In this document: piece by piece, positions 35,267 to 45,899 of the stretch
Position numbering within the stretch: the first letter of the stretch is position 1
How the letters are laid out: every line of letters starts with the position of its first letter
Source of the DNA: Magicicada septendecula
Lineage: Eukaryota; Arthropoda; Insecta; Hemiptera; Cicadidae
NCBI GenBank assembly: GCA_034769895.1
Contig: CM068367.1
Coordinates: 89,091,399-89,155,398, forward strand
DNA length: 64,000 nucleotides
Reading direction: 5' to 3'
The notes under the pieces: generated by a model
The model's input: only the letters and a program-made list of their open reading frames with translations
The model's database searches: none
What the model was told of the DNA's origin: nothing
Made by a program: the position numbers and the translations under genes

Positions 35267-35946
35267 CACTTTAAGGACCAACGGCGTAATATTGCGCCGC
35301 CAGTGGACTTTGTATTTTGACAGGCGACGTAATATTACACCACTCACTTTTCAATGCTTTCAAATGTTTCGCGTCATACTGTTACGCCACAGAACGAATG
35401 CAGAAGTTTTATTTGACATTTTAGTTCGTGTTTCTGCCATCAGATTGCAGCACTGACTGAAGAAAATAGTTTTTAGGAAAATAATTTGTACAGTTCGCAG
35501 CATCATGACTTTGTTTACAAGGTCATGACTTAGTTTTTTGCATGTTCAAGGTGGAAGTTGCGATTTTTGTTTACGTGAGGTTTGCGGTTTTTCTGAGGTT
35601 ATTACATATTTATTTTGTGTGTTATTAATAGCAGCAAGCGTGTTTGTTTTAATTACTATATTATTAGTTACAAAATCGATAAACAATATTTGACAGAACT
35701 TTTTGGTTAAAATAATTGTACAATAAAACGTAATTTTAAACAGCTTTAGTTGCAATATATAAAATCAATAATAAAAATATTATAAGTATTTTCATAAGAG
35801 GAGAGTAGGAAAAAGTGTGGTATAATTACTTTTTTAGTATGACATTGTATTAAGTATTTATGAGTGTTTATACAACAGTGCTTTTTTTTAAACAACCGCT
35901 GGTCATAGGGGATGGTCTATGCACAAACGCCACGGTACTCAAAGTG
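35267..35946. mobile_element. piggyBac-like non-autonomous element (680 bp)
   Basis: TTAA at both borders (35,263-35,266 and 35,947-35,950) flanks CACTTTAAGGACC and its near complement GGTACTCAAAGTG. TTAA target duplication is the hallmark of piggyBac elements. The interior has no transposase. It sits in an esterase intron. Confidence 0.7.
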
Positions 35947-36091
35947 TTAAGCAAATTTAGACTTTTAAGAAGTTGGTTAAGTTTCTTTAAACTAGAGAGA
36001 AACCGGAGGAAAACAACTTGTATAATTTTTTGGTATTTCTAAATGTGTAAGGCAATATTAACTAATTAATAAATTGATTTAAAATTTTCAG

Positions 36092-36239
36092 CTTTATACG
36101 GATTCACTCACTACCTTCCCACAAGTGGAAGCAGCCAAGCTCTTTGCTGAAAAGTCTTCACAACCTGTGTATATGTATCTGCTCTCCTATGTTGGCAGGT
36201 TCAGTTTTAGATACCTTCCTGGGACAGAGACACCAATGG
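36092..36239 (+). CDS. Carboxylesterase exon 3 of 5 in window
   Basis: It follows AAATTTTCAG and encodes LYTDSLTTFPQVEAAKLFAEKS then SQPVYMYLLSYVGRFSFRY up to PMG. The PVYMYLLSYVG strand matches the family's YxYxFxYxG block. Phase 0 in, phase 1 out, donor GTAAAT. Confidence 0.75.
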
Positions 36240-36585
36240 GTAAATTGCTTTTATGTTTTAGAAGTTACTATGGTTTAATGACATTGCCAGAGCTAAAGAA
36301 TTGTTTTCACAATTGGCTTCAAAGAAGGCAATGGTTTAGTTTTATTTCAACAATGAAGAAATGTTAGTGGGAATAGTACTCAGCCACACTTGCTATTGAA
36401 ATGTGGGTGACTGTGCTTACTGACACCACACAATCGCATATTATGTGTTAGTACACATAATGCATAATAATTGCAAAAGTTTCTAAAAATATATAATTTT
36501 TGTATGGTTTTAATGAAACATGTATGAGTTACTTAGTTTTCATGACAGTAGAATCCAATAAACTGTAGTGATAGCAAATTATGTA

Positions 36586-36749
36586 ATTCCAATTTTGTAG
36601 TGTTTACTTACTAAACTGCTACTTGCCATGTTCCGGACGAGGTCTTTCAGTGTTTATAACATTTTAAAGTCCATAACCACGACACTGAAAGGCCTCGTCC
36701 AGAACATGAAAAGTAGCAGTTTAGCAAGTAAACACGACAAAGTTGGAAT
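36586..36749. repeat. Imperfect 68-bp inverted repeat (foldback)
   Basis: Arms 36586-36653 and 36682-36749 are near-complementary around a 28-bp spacer. The inner part CTGAAAGGCCTCGTCCAGAACATG recurs, diverged, at 63,805-63,835. The layout is like the palindromes at 24.4 and 45.8 kb, so it may be another fold-back terminus. Confidence 0.65.
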
Positions 36750-37239
36750 CACAGAGACTGCTAATTCAAATAACAAGATGAGTAATTTCTGTATTAACAG
36801 ACTGTGTTATATTTTAAACAGAAGCTCTGAGAGCAATTGTCTTATACTCAATTCAACATGTATAAAGCCGAGTTTACACTTAAAAGAAAATCAGAAGAGA
36901 AATAGACAATGCTTAAACTTTGGAAGACAGTGTCAGGTCTTCCAGTGAAGAGATGGTCATAACTTACAAGATGCACTCACAGATGGCAGTGAAATGTGAG
37001 TTACATCAAAAGTATAAAGCAGAGGGATGGAAACACAAGAGATAAGGTTTTAAGAAGAGTTAAGGTGTGAAGTCAAGAAAACATGATGAAACTGAAGTAG
37101 TAAGACGAGAGCTTCAAATTTAAATCTTAATGCAAAAATTAAATCAGACTGTATGAAATGGCATGATTGCAAGATGGAGAGGAGTTTGCACATTGATCTA
37201 TATGGTGTTCTATATGCAAAAATATCTATGTTGCCTACT

Positions 37240-37600
37240 TGTTCTATATGGTTTTGTCATCATCATCATCATCATTGTCATCTTCTTATTCTTCTGGCAC
37301 TACGATCCCTGTATAACCCTGGCCTGCTCAATGATTTTCCTCCATTCTTCTCCAGCCAACAGCCAACTTCCGACCTGCCAATCGCATCTCCCTCAAATCA
37401 CCCTCACATCTTCACACCATCTCCTCCTCAGACGTCCTCTCCTCCTTACTCCCTCTGGCTTCCTTTCCAATGCCATTTTTGGGCCTCAATAACTCCTCAT
37501 TCTCATCACATATCCCAACCATCTCAACCTTTGTGCCTTCACTGCCGCAACTACGTCTGCATCTCCATAAAGGTAGTTTTATCATCACGGACAAAAAAAC
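37240..37600 (-). mobile_element. LINE 3' end remnant with (ATG)n tail
   Basis: The - strand encodes a degenerate ...EEWRKIIEQARVIQGS followed after a stop by Lys/Arg and then (ATG)n near 37,257-37,275. This resembles the C-terminus and microsatellite tail of LINEs in this window (see 38,100 and 63,350). Confidence 0.45.
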
Positions 37601-38099
37601 CCAAGAATTGGGAAAGTGCTCGAGTGTCTACAATGAAACTCAATAGAATTGCCAATGAGGGAATCAGAAGAAGAATGGAAACAACTGATACAATAAGAGG
37701 CAGAATAGTGGTCAAATACTAGAATGATTTGGAAATCTATTTAGAATGTTGGGTTCAAGATGGCCAAAAAGATTATTGTTTTGGATACCACCAGGAAGAA
37801 AGAAAAAGGAATTCTCTCACAAATCCTGAGGAATTCCAGAACACTGCTGGAAACAAACCTGAATAAAGCCACTGTTTATGACAGAAATAGTTATGACAAG
37901 GGTCTGACAGCTATACCGAACTGAAATGTTGGGGTAAAATGACAAAAAACAATGGAGATGCAATGCTCGAAATTGCTTTTGGAAAGAGGAGTATTGAAAA
38001 ATATCAAACTGTCATTGTATTTTAACCAATGAATGTTAATCAGTTTTAGTTGTAAATATGAAGGAATCTTTTTAATCTGTTTGTGCTTCATGTAGTGGC

Positions 38100-38447
38100 T
38101 TATGGGTCAGATATTATGGCCAATGACAATACTAGGTATATGAAGGAGAGACAGGAAACAATTAAATGGATAAGTAACTAAACTAGATTAGAATTATTTA
38201 CAGAATTGAGAAAATTCAATAGACGCGAGTAGGACATTTGAAAAGACAAGAATGTAGCCATTAGAGGCTAAGAGATATTAATACAAACAACACTATGACA
38301 GCCCTTGGCAAGATGGAAGGATGATCTGGTTAAGTATTTTAGGGCAATGTAGAGGGCAAGAATTGCTCAGAGGAGAAATGGTTGAGAATTCTGAGGAGAT
38401 ATTTGCTCAACAATGAGCAGACACATTGATGATGATGATGATGATGG
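38100..38447 (+). mobile_element. LINE 3' end remnant with (GAT)n tail
   Basis: The translation includes LPWQDGRMI*-like pieces and WKDDLVKYF-like and RARIAQRRNG pieces with stops, ending at ATTGATGATGATGATGATGG. The W-D-D and A-R patterns are the usual C-terminal remains of a non-LTR retrotransposon. It is in an esterase intron. Confidence 0.45.
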
Positions 38448-38542
38448 TAATGATTGTGTGTATGTGTAGAATTTTGATGTCATATTTGATATTTAACTAA
38501 CAATACTTAAACATATAATTTTTTTGTTAAAATCTGTAACAG

Positions 38543-38675
38543 GTGCTGCACACCATGACGACTTAATGTACATTACATATATATCACGGCGGTTCCCAGA
38601 ATTCAATAACACTGATCCTGAAAGAGAATTGGTGCACACTTTAACAAGCACAGTGGCAGAATTGCCAAACACTGG
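38543..38675 (+). CDS. Carboxylesterase exon with the catalytic His
   Basis: It follows CTGTAACAG and encodes GAAHHDDLMYITYISRRFPE...ERELVHTLTSTVAELPNTG. The HHDDLMY motif corresponds to the family's GxxHxDEL block, so one of the two His is the catalytic one. Phase 1 in, phase 2 out, donor GTATGT. The next intron is only 131 bp. Confidence 0.8.
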
Positions 38676-38806
38676 GTATGTATACGTTTCTTTTGATCAT
38701 TATTTATTTACTTCTATGATGATTATTGTCCAAATAAAACAAAGTATACAGATTGCATTTGGTTTTCAATTATTATAATGAAAACGTTTATTGTTATACT
38801 TTGCAG

Positions 38807-39014
38807 TGTTCCCACTCTACCTGACCCAAGCAAAACATGGAATCCACTGACACCAAAGAATTTACAGCATCTGGAAATCAGTAATGATAAAACTTCAATT
38901 ACAAAACTAGGAGTCAGTTTAAAAATGTTGCCAGGTGTGCCTTTTCCACAGCGTATGGAACTGTGGGAATCTTTGTTCCCAGCATCAGGACCACACCACC
39001 AAATTTTGTATTAA
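38807..39014 (+). CDS. Last exon of the carboxylesterase
   Basis: It follows TACTTTGCAG and encodes VPTLPDPSKTWNPLTPKNLQ onward to ELWESLFPASGPHHQILY and a TAA stop. The W-x-PLTP and W-x-x-LF pattern is the normal C-terminus of insect carboxylesterases. No GPI-signal-like hydrophobic tail is seen. Confidence 0.75.
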
Positions 39015-39552
39015 TGTAGCTTCATGAGTCATCTGTGCGCGCGCGCGCACACACACACAATTATTCATTTGTATACTTATATGTCCACTTTATTTAGTTT
39101 ACTGATATAAAGCTAATTTGATTTGCATTTTGATTTAAATTATTTATATTATTGTAATGTTTATGTAATTAACTGTTTTATGATTATATTGAAAATTATA
39201 ACCCCTTTTGTTTTAACTTATTAGAATTGTTATTAGTAATATTTGAAATTTTGAGGAAATCGTTTTGTTTTATTTACATTTTTCCTGTTGTTGTTTCTGT
39301 ACGTATATTTTATATATTATACTATATACTTTATATGTGTATTTTCCCATATATTTATTTTATTTGCATGCTATTTTAATTGATTAAAAACACAAACAAC
39401 TTAAATTTTCAGCATAATCATCAATGCAGCTGTTTACATATGGAAACATTACAACAATCAAAATACAGTTCAAAGAAGTAGAAAACAATTAATTGATACA
39501 ATTAGTCTGTGTTGATGCTTGTTAGATGCAAATACCATTGTAGACTTGGAGA
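39015..39552. other. 3' flank of the esterase gene
   Basis: No coding feature. It holds a (CG)n(CA)n patch at 39,037-39,058 and a possible ATTAAA polyadenylation signal at 39,383-39,388. Confidence 0.4.
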
Positions 39553-40007
39553 CAGGTGTGGATCCACCGAGGGGGGGGAATCCCCCAAAGATCACTTAAA
39601 ACGAATTTTTTTTTGTCTTCTTGTGGCAGTAGAATGATTTTATAATTGTGAATATGATAAAAAATTTATATCACATTATGTAAGTCCATGGTTTTGCTCT
39701 AAAATTACTTTAAATTTAATCGTACCTTACCTCCATGTTAGTTTTCGTTTGATACAAAACTTAAATGAGTAGGTGTATTTTAAACTGTATGTGAATATTA
39801 TTAAAAGCACAATGAACTGACAAACACAGATAGTAATTTATTCTTGTACGTTAATAAACTTATTGTATTCATAATAACACACTGTATTTTTATCTTAACT
39901 TATTCCTATCATTTATATTTCAGACCTTTAAAAAAAAATCCAACTTTTCATATCCCTCCCAAAGTAACTATTCCCCCCCCCCCAATTACTTGCTGGGTCC
40001 ACCCCTG
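39553..40007. mobile_element. hAT-like MITE with perfect 8-bp TSD
   Basis: The element runs from CAGGTGTGGATCCACC to GGGTCCACCCCTG (imperfect TIRs) and is flanked on both sides by CTTGGAGA (39,545-39,552 and 40,008-40,015). Eight-bp duplications and CAGxGGTGG ends are typical of hAT elements. The interior is non-coding with G- and C-runs. Confidence 0.85.
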
Positions 40008-40095
40008 CTTGGAGAAGAAATTAATTATTGTGGGGCGCATATCTTTTGAATATATAGTTATAATTTAACAGCACAAGTGTGTGGACATGTACATC

Positions 40096-40326
<231 letters not shown>

Positions 40327-40471
40327 CAGTTGACACCGCTGCCCACTTGATGGCTGTTGCTGTTAAATAAAATAAATGGATAAATGTGCCAGGAAATAAA
40401 TAAAAATATCTGATTAAATAAATAATTACCTTATTTTATCCACTAAGTGATCTTCTTTTTCTTTTTAATTA

Positions 40472-40505
40472 CTACATGTTTCAGGGCTTATATCCCCATC
40501 TTCAG
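40472..40505 (-). ncRNA. Hammerhead-like motif after the Penelope-like ORF (degenerate)
   Basis: The - strand reads CTGAAGATGGGG, an ATATAAG loop, CCCTGAAACATGTAG. The order CUGAxGA, hairpin, GAAA, palindromic ACAUGU matches the hammerhead core, but the fifth base of CUGAUGA is A. It is probably inactive as written, or a related conserved terminus. The same block is in the 24.4-kb palindrome. Confidence 0.4.
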
Positions 40506-40672
40506 GTAAAAGCAAATCTACCCTATTATTAGGGTTTCGTTAAAAATTCACAACGACACAAACACATAACACACTTAAATAAATTAACATTGAACATTAA
40601 ATCTATATCGGAACACGCTACAAACGAACCAGTGCACTGGCCGAAGTCCGACTTTCAACTGATCCGTACACG

Positions 40673-41353
40673 CTATTCACGGTTTGTTTTCATAGCTGTG
40701 TCATATAGTTTATTTGATTTGAATGATAACTGTTCATTAAGTACCTGATTTTTATTTCTTCTTAAGGCCTTGTATATTTCAAATTCCTCTAAAGCATCCA
40801 GTAGTTGACCCTTTTTACCTATATGTAAAGGTTCCAAATTCTCTTTAAATCCAGTGTATGTATGATTTTCGTTTATTAGATGTTGTGCGTAATGCGATAC
40901 ATTATTATTGGGGAACTTCTTAGGTAAATGTTCTTTAAATCTCTCGGAAAATTTTCTCCCCATCTGGCCTATATAGATTTTATCGCATTCATTACACCGG
41001 ATTCTATAAACGCCGGAACAATCCTCTAGTAATGCTTTGGTATTAGGCTTAAGTATATTTGTTAATTTGTTCGTGGTCCTGAATGAGACAATAATCCCTA
41101 GCTTTTTTAATTCATTATGTAGTGTATTAGGTAGTATGTTTGTATATCTAGCAGAAACATATTGGGTTTTATCTTTAACTTTGTCCAATCGTTTTAATTT
41201 ATTAGCGTGTTTATATATTATTTTATCAATGATTTTACTATTGTAACCATTCACTATCGCTATATGTTTTATTATATTAATTTCATCGTTATAGTCTTCT
41301 ATGTCCATCGGTATATTTGTCAATCTATGTGCCAGTGCGTTAAAAGTTGCCAT
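40673..41353 (-). CDS. Penelope-like element ORF C-terminus with GIY-YIG endonuclease
   Basis: This is a 226-codon frame. Residues 1-105 resemble the region C-terminal to the reverse transcriptase palm. Residues 110-200 carry a GIY-YIG nuclease: GVYRIRCNECDKIYIG (114-129), R133 and R138 of the helix, and the Cys pair CNEC (120-123). The tail EEFEIYKALRRNKNQVLNEQ is typical of Penelope-like proteins. The nuclease nicks the target for reverse transcription. The M at 41,353 is simply the first Met after truncation; the true start is lost. Similar tails occur at 41,760 and 48,350. Confidence 0.8.
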   Translation of the reverse strand: MATFNALAHRLTNIPMDIEDYNDEINIIKHIAIVNGYNSKIIDKIIYKHANKLKRLDKVKDKTQYVSARYTNILPNTLHNELKKLGIIVSFRTTNKLTNILKPNTKALLEDCSGVYRIRCNECDKIYIGQMGRKFSERFKEHLPKKFPNNNVSHYAQHLINENHTYTGFKENLEPLHIGKKGQLLDALEEFEIYKALRRNKNQVLNEQLSFKSNKLYDTAMKTNRE

Positions 41354-41570
41354 TTTATGTGTATAAGGATGACTGGAACTAGCATGTTGTATTGTTCTGA
41401 AACTTGGGTTCTGGCAAAAGAAATATCTGAGTAGAATCTATTGTAGATGAGATTCTTGTGATCTGTTAAAGGCCACACATGATGGGATAGACTCTACAAC
41501 GAAGACATTTGTAAAGAGTTGAACATTCTTGGATTTCATTGTCCATGATGTGTCCATTGATTAACTAAAT
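41354..41570 (+). mobile_element. LINE C-terminal remnant, left part
   Basis: The + strand encodes MTGTSMLYCSETWVLAKEISE, matching the LYGSETW block C-terminal to LINE reverse transcriptases, followed by stops. Its continuation (RLPKEV...KPVGQQSIRRLRKHW-like) appears at about 42,113-42,230, so a Penelope-like insertion seems to split it. Confidence 0.5.
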
Positions 41571-41632
41571 ATAATTAAATCACTACCGACTTGGAACACA
41601 AAGTTTTTTATGGGTAAAACATAAAAGTTTTA

Positions 41633-41685
41633 CCTTATAGCCTGAACCAGTGTTTGCTTATTATAAGCTTCATCAGAGGGTGCCA
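41633..41685 (-). ncRNA. Hammerhead ribozyme remnant (left, inverted)
   Basis: The - strand has CTGATGA, then stem II GCTTATAATAAGC, then CAAACACTGG where GAAAAC is expected, then TTCAGGCT. The core after stem II is damaged, so it is unlikely to cleave. Confidence 0.45.
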
Positions 41686-42020
41686 CTGGGAGCGCTGTCC
41701 CTCTTGTTCTTGGCGACGGTGTCGATGACATCCTAAATGAACAGACACAATTCAAACCACCTCATTGAAGCAAACCACACATACAAAAACATTGACAATA
41801 ACATGGATATTCTACACGTACACACAAAAGGCCTAAAACTAGACACTCTTGAACAATTGGAAATATACAAACACACAAAAACACATAAAAACTACATTCT
41901 AAATGAACAGACACAATTCAAATCACACGCATTATTCGAACATATCACACCCACACACACAACATCAATCCCTCAAAAGTCAACACCGTTGCCAAGAACA
42001 AGACAGACAGCGCTCCCAGT

Positions 42021-42072
42021 AGCAGCCTCTGATGAAGCTTATAATAAGCGAAAACTGGTGCAGGCTATAAGG
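42021..42072 (+). ncRNA. Hammerhead ribozyme-like motif (right)
   Basis: CTGATGA at 42029-42035, stem II GCTTATAATAAGC (42037-42049), GAAA at 42050-42053, then a very short stem III (AAC/GTG) and the predicted cleavage C at 42061. AGCCT (42024-42028) pairs with AGGCT (42062-42066) as stem I. The conserved core is complete. One mismatch in stem III (G where U is expected) may weaken it. Short-stem-III hammerheads are known from Penelope-like terminal repeats. Confidence 0.6.
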
Positions 42073-42112
42073 TAAAATGTTTATGTTTTTACCCATAAAA
42101 AATTTGGATCAT

Positions 42113-42300
42113 TTACAGAGAACAAAAAGAGATGGACTGTTCATCTGAATAGAATGACAGATGAATAGGTTGCCTAAGGAAGTCTGAGAATAGAAGCCTG
42201 TGGGACAACAAAGTATAAGAAGACTTAGGAAGCATTGGTGAAGTGTGTTTATTCTTTTGGGGACGGAACAGACGATTCACCTAGTCCCTGATAGAAGAAA
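42113..42300 (+). mobile_element. LINE C-terminal remnant, right part
   Basis: The translation contains RTKRDG, then RLPKEV and KPVGQQSIRRLRKHW-like pieces with stops. This is the usual G-R-P-R-x-R-W tail of a LINE. It continues the remnant at 41,354-41,570. Confidence 0.4.
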
Positions 42301-42755
42301 AAGGTGAGAAAAAGTAATTAGGTAGCATTTTATTTAAATAAATTAATACAATTCATATAATATTAAGTTTACACTCAATGCTCAAAACTAAAACAAACTG
42401 GGAGAAGTACTGCAAATCACTCTATTTTTGTTTCTACCAAGCTTACACTGGTTCAAGCAATGAATAGAACTATCCAGAGAGTAAGAAATGTTGAAAATGG
42501 ATCTCTGCCATCACCTGTATCACTCAGGAACCTTAATCTTCTAGCTGACTATTGGAAGATATTTGGTGTAAGGTAGATTTTCAGCTGGAACATAAATAAT
42601 ATACATGTAACGTCCAGTACTTGTATGTTACCTGAGGCCTATCTATTTAATACATGCTCCTTGTTAAACAACCTACTGTTATCGCCTTTTATCACTTCCT
42701 TTGATCATTGATACAAGGAAACACAAAGTCTATTTAATGACATTTTGTCTTCTGT
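42301..42755. other. No feature recognised
   Basis: A/T-rich, no ORF of note, no repeat seen within it. Confidence 0.4.
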
Positions 42756-42763
42756 ATGGTAAC

Positions 42764-43003
42764 CATGGCCGTAGAGGGGGGCCAGAGCCCCGGGGTCCCG
42801 GCGCATAACGGCCTTTGTTCTGGCCATTTATTAACAGTGTAAAACCCATTTATTTACGATTAAAGTTAAGAATAACGAATTGTAGGGTCAATTAATAAAT
42901 CATAAACCATTAACAATCCAACAGTAATGATTTTGGTAAGTTTTTCTTTGGGGGGGCCAAAAATGTTTAGCCCCGGGGCCCGTGATCGCTTTCGCCGGCC
43001 CTG
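42764..43003. mobile_element. hAT-like MITE (240 bp) with perfect 8-bp TSD
   Basis: The ends are CATGGCCGTAGAGG and CTTTCGCCGGCCCTG, which are imperfect inverted repeats with GC-rich shoulders (CCCCGGGG on both sides). ATGGTAAC occurs on both flanks (42,756-42,763 and 43,004-43,011). The interior is non-coding. Confidence 0.85.
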
Positions 43004-43011
43004 ATGGTAAC

Positions 43012-44872
43012 CTCATGCATGATAACTAAAACCACAAACTCACCAAAGTAATTATCACTTCCTGAAGTAAGATAAGTTTAGAATATAATCACATCATGCA
43101 GTAAAAAACTAGATAAAACAGATACGCATCACATCATTGTCTCTTCAGTGATTGGCTCCTGTTTGGTGTACATTCAAAATTCTAACCAATGAGACAGTGA
43201 CAGACTCGATGGGACAGTTGGTGGAGGTACTGTGTACTCGATGGGCAACTGTCAGTGGAGGTGGAGGTAACATCCCTATAAATTTTAATGTCAGATTTCA
43301 TTGGTAGAGAGAGCCAGATAAATAGGTAAACATAGATAGACATGGGGAAATTTTGTTGAGTTAGATAAAGGCATGATTTCGTCTTCCCTTTTGGTAAAGT
43401 ATACGCTGAAATCCTTAAGTACACAAGTGACTTTATTGTCTACTGTAAGTATGGACCTCTTCTGTAAACATCTTGAGTAGTCAGAATAGTTTTACATAAA
43501 TAATTTAATAATTAATACATTTAATTCAAGTAGCTATTTAAAGAAATGTGGCCTGTAATTTTATATTTTGTTTTTATTTTATTTTTTGTTCTTCCTTTCA
43601 CAAGTTCAAAGCTTAATAAAGAGTTGTTTTGCATGAAAACGTTAGTGAAAATCATTCATAAGCTTTGCCTACATGTCATCTCAACCACTTGGGAAAGAGA
43701 TATTTTAAAATAATTCTATGAAAGTTTTGTATTCCTAACTTATATTTTATAAAATATACACATGTGATATTTCACAGAATATTTTGATTTATGAGTGATT
43801 TTGTTGTTTATTTTTTCACACATTAATATGGAATATAATTTTCCAATTTTTATTTATAGGTCAATTATTTTTGAAAATTTTTGTAGAAATAGTGGAATTG
43901 TTACACTGTCTGAAGTGTTTGTTTATTAAACAGTGATGACACTGAAAGCTTTATCATTACTCAAATGTATTTGTAGAATAATATAGTTTTCATATAGGCC
44001 TAAATATTATTTATTGGTACTCTAGAATATGTCTCAGAATTCTGAAACAGCTTTTGCCAAAGAATGATACAACATTCTGAATTGCAGACGTAACAAGTTA
44101 CTGCCAACAAATGTGTTCAATGACAAAATATGACATTGACAACTAAGTAGGAGGGGGGACAGGAAATTTGTACACAGATTTCCCATATAAATAAGGAAAA
44201 CCAGCTTAAACAATACACTGTGTACTGACACAAAGGAAATTCAATGGTTTTTAACTATTATAATCAAATTTACCCATAACGCAATTATCGTTTCAGTAAT
44301 AACAACCAGTTATTTGAGCAATCATTTTGTTTATATTTTCTACTCCAGTTGTGTTACATTATCTGGTTTTCCTGTATCTGCTTTTTTTTTAATTTCTCTA
44401 GAAATGGGAAAGTACAAGGTCTGACAATAAAACTTGCAACATCACTGCAATGATCTGATATACTGTAGCACTGTACAGAAATACCATATACGGTGGATTA
44501 GTTAGTCTTACCAAGTAAAGAAAAATTAGGCAAAAAGACGTAAAGTTTACATCAGCAATTTGTGAATCTTGCAAATGACAAAATATCTGCTTACATGTTG
44601 TTGCCTCTAAAACAACATTTAGCAGGGAAAAAATCACTTTGATGGAACACACATCATTTACTAGATCCGACACTGTGTGACAGTTGTCTTTTCCCGAGGG
44701 AAGAGAAATGATGAAAAGAATACAATTTGATGATACAAAGAGTACCACAACAACAGCTCTGAAAGTGATTCCACAAAACTAGTTTCAAAGTTACTTTGAA
44801 AAAATGAACTGTGCAGTGACATCAGTATACGTATCTTCACAAGTAGATTATGTACTTTGAAAAGGACCAGAT
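43012..44872. other. Intergenic, no gene recognised
   Basis: It holds only short ORFs without motifs. Near 43,200-43,270 two partly repeated GATGGG...GGTGGAGGTA stretches precede CCCTATAAATTTT (43,274) and TCAGATTTC, which looks like a TATA box and initiator, with a GTAAGTATGG donor-like site at 43,446. A promoter with an untranslated first exon is possible but unproven. Confidence 0.3.
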
Positions 44873-44874
44873 AA

Positions 44875-44937
44875 AAACTGGCAATGGTGGGATTCAAACC
44901 CACATTTCCAAACAGATTGGTGCCTTAAACCAATGTC
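44875..44937 (-). pseudogene. tRNA-like remnant or SINE head
   Basis: The - strand reads GGTTTAAGGCACCAATCTG, then GTGGGTTTGAATCCCACC (an intact T-arm and B-box) and CATTGCCA. The 5' acceptor half does not pair, so it is a decayed Leu/Ser-type tRNA or a tRNA-derived SINE fragment rather than a working tRNA. Confidence 0.5.
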
Positions 44938-45240
44938 AGGATGGTGGGGAGGGAGTGGACACAAGTTTTATTTTTCTGAATACCAAACATTTCCTTTGGA
45001 CGGAAGGGTTAAGACAGGATTAATCCACCCTCTTCACTTTTTAATATTTCTATACTCAATGTAGTTGCAAATTGAAACAATAAATGTTACCACAAGGTGT
45101 ACCAGTAGGACTAATGTTACTTGCAGATGATCTTGTATAGTTGAGAACTCAGGGAATATATTACAATTATCACTTTTGTAAACTGAATTGAATTTCTTCA
45201 GCATAACGATACGTAACTTGACTACACAACTAGCTAATTT

Positions 45241-45560
45241 CTCCATACTTGTTCAAACTAAGCATTGTAAATAATCTAGACTTGAGTAAGTCCTCTGTTT
45301 AGTAAAACTACAACTTCAATGATGCCTTTCAGTGTTAAACCTTACTTTAATTAGAAAGGAAAGTCTGTGGTACACAGCTGGAGATGCAAGAAATTATGTG
45401 TTTTCTTCATGCGCAGAACTTCAGCGTGTATAAAGTACTACGCTGGAAAAATTTTGACTGTTTCTTGAGTGTTGTCATCCTCATCTGTATTTTATTTCAC
45501 AGTTTTGCAATTACTCACAGTAGGTCTATACGTGTAGCAATTTTTTATCACATAGATGAA
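45241..45560 (+). repeat. Left copy of a ~330-bp inverted repeat pair
   Basis: The stretch from CTCCATACTTGTTCAAACTAAG through TGAGTGTTGTCATCCTC to TTTTGCAATTA matches the reverse complement of 46,500-46,825 with perhaps 75-80% identity. No transposase lies between. Function unknown. Confidence 0.65.
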
Positions 45561-45821
45561 CAGTATATTAAATGGTATTAAACTTTATATTCCAGTCGAG
45601 TCAGGTTAATTCAAAAGAAAAAACAAGTTAAGACTAATCAACATTACTACCTGTAAAATGGTTGAAAACGTGATAACATCCTGAAGTTGATCCCATTAAA
45701 GTAAACGATAAAAACACAATAAAAATACATGTTACTGAAACATTGTTTAGAAGATACTTATTACTGAATTTATTTTCCTATTCCTGGATTTTGTTGTCCA
45801 TGACATGTCCGTTGATTACCT

Positions 45822-45899
45822 AAATGTAAGTATATCACTACCGACTCGGAACACAAAAAAAACTTTGTGTTCCGAGTCGGTAGTGATATACTTACATTT
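45822..45899. repeat. Perfect 36-bp inverted repeat (Penelope-like ends)
   Basis: Arms 45822-45857 and 45864-45899 are exact complements around 6 bp. They match the outer ends of the Penelope-like fragments at 41,575 and 48,107 (CACTACCGACTCGGAACACA), and the left flank GGATTTTGTTGTCCATGAC is shared too. This is an extreme internally deleted copy in which only the two inverted ends remain. Confidence 0.8.

Larger units (their letters stand above)
33242..39014 (+). pseudogene. Carboxylesterase-family gene, 3' part, with a premature stop
   Basis: Five exons (33242-33416, 34754-34932, 36092-36239, 38543-38675, 38807-39014) join in phase at GT-AG introns and encode about 280 residues of the C-terminal half of an alpha/beta-hydrolase carboxylesterase. 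Recognisable pieces are PVVE...EWFLTDEPIELL, VPLIISSTSDEF, GAAHHDDLMY with the catalytic His, and a C-terminal WxPLTP...W block. Such enzymes hydrolyse carboxylic esters; insect members include secreted and JH-type esterases. The nucleophilic-Ser exons (GxSxG) are not in the window: they lie to the left of the transposon island or are lost. Exon 1 here has an in-frame TGA at 33362-33364, so the allele is a pseudogene unless that base is an error. A possible ATTAAA signal is at 39,383. Confidence 0.75.
40430..41353 (-). mobile_element. 5'-truncated Penelope-like element
   Basis: The block comprises the C-terminal ORF (41,353-40,673) and its 3' region on the - strand, including a hammerhead-like motif at 40,505-40,472. 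The reverse-transcriptase core is missing. The sequence upstream of 41,354 is a remnant of a different (LINE) element, which places the truncation point. Confidence 0.65.
41575..42112. mobile_element. Penelope-like fragment with inverted hammerhead-bearing ends
   Basis: The left part (to about 41,725) is the terminal repeat in - orientation. The right part (41,737-42,112) is the end of the GIY-YIG ORF plus the same terminal repeat in + orientation. The two are joined head to head at GACGGTGTCGATGAC. Translation of 41,737-42,075 gives HLIEANHTYKNI...YILNEQTQFKSHALFEH, clearly related to the 40,673-41,353 protein. This is a 5'-truncated insertion with an inverted terminal repeat at its 5' end. 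Confidence 0.7.

Noticed and set aside
36628..36948. 106-codon ORF
   Set aside because: It starts inside a foldback repeat within an esterase intron and shows no domain.
44875..44937. Functional tRNA gene
   Set aside because: Only the T-arm and A-box-like part are intact; the acceptor stem and anticodon stem do not pair.
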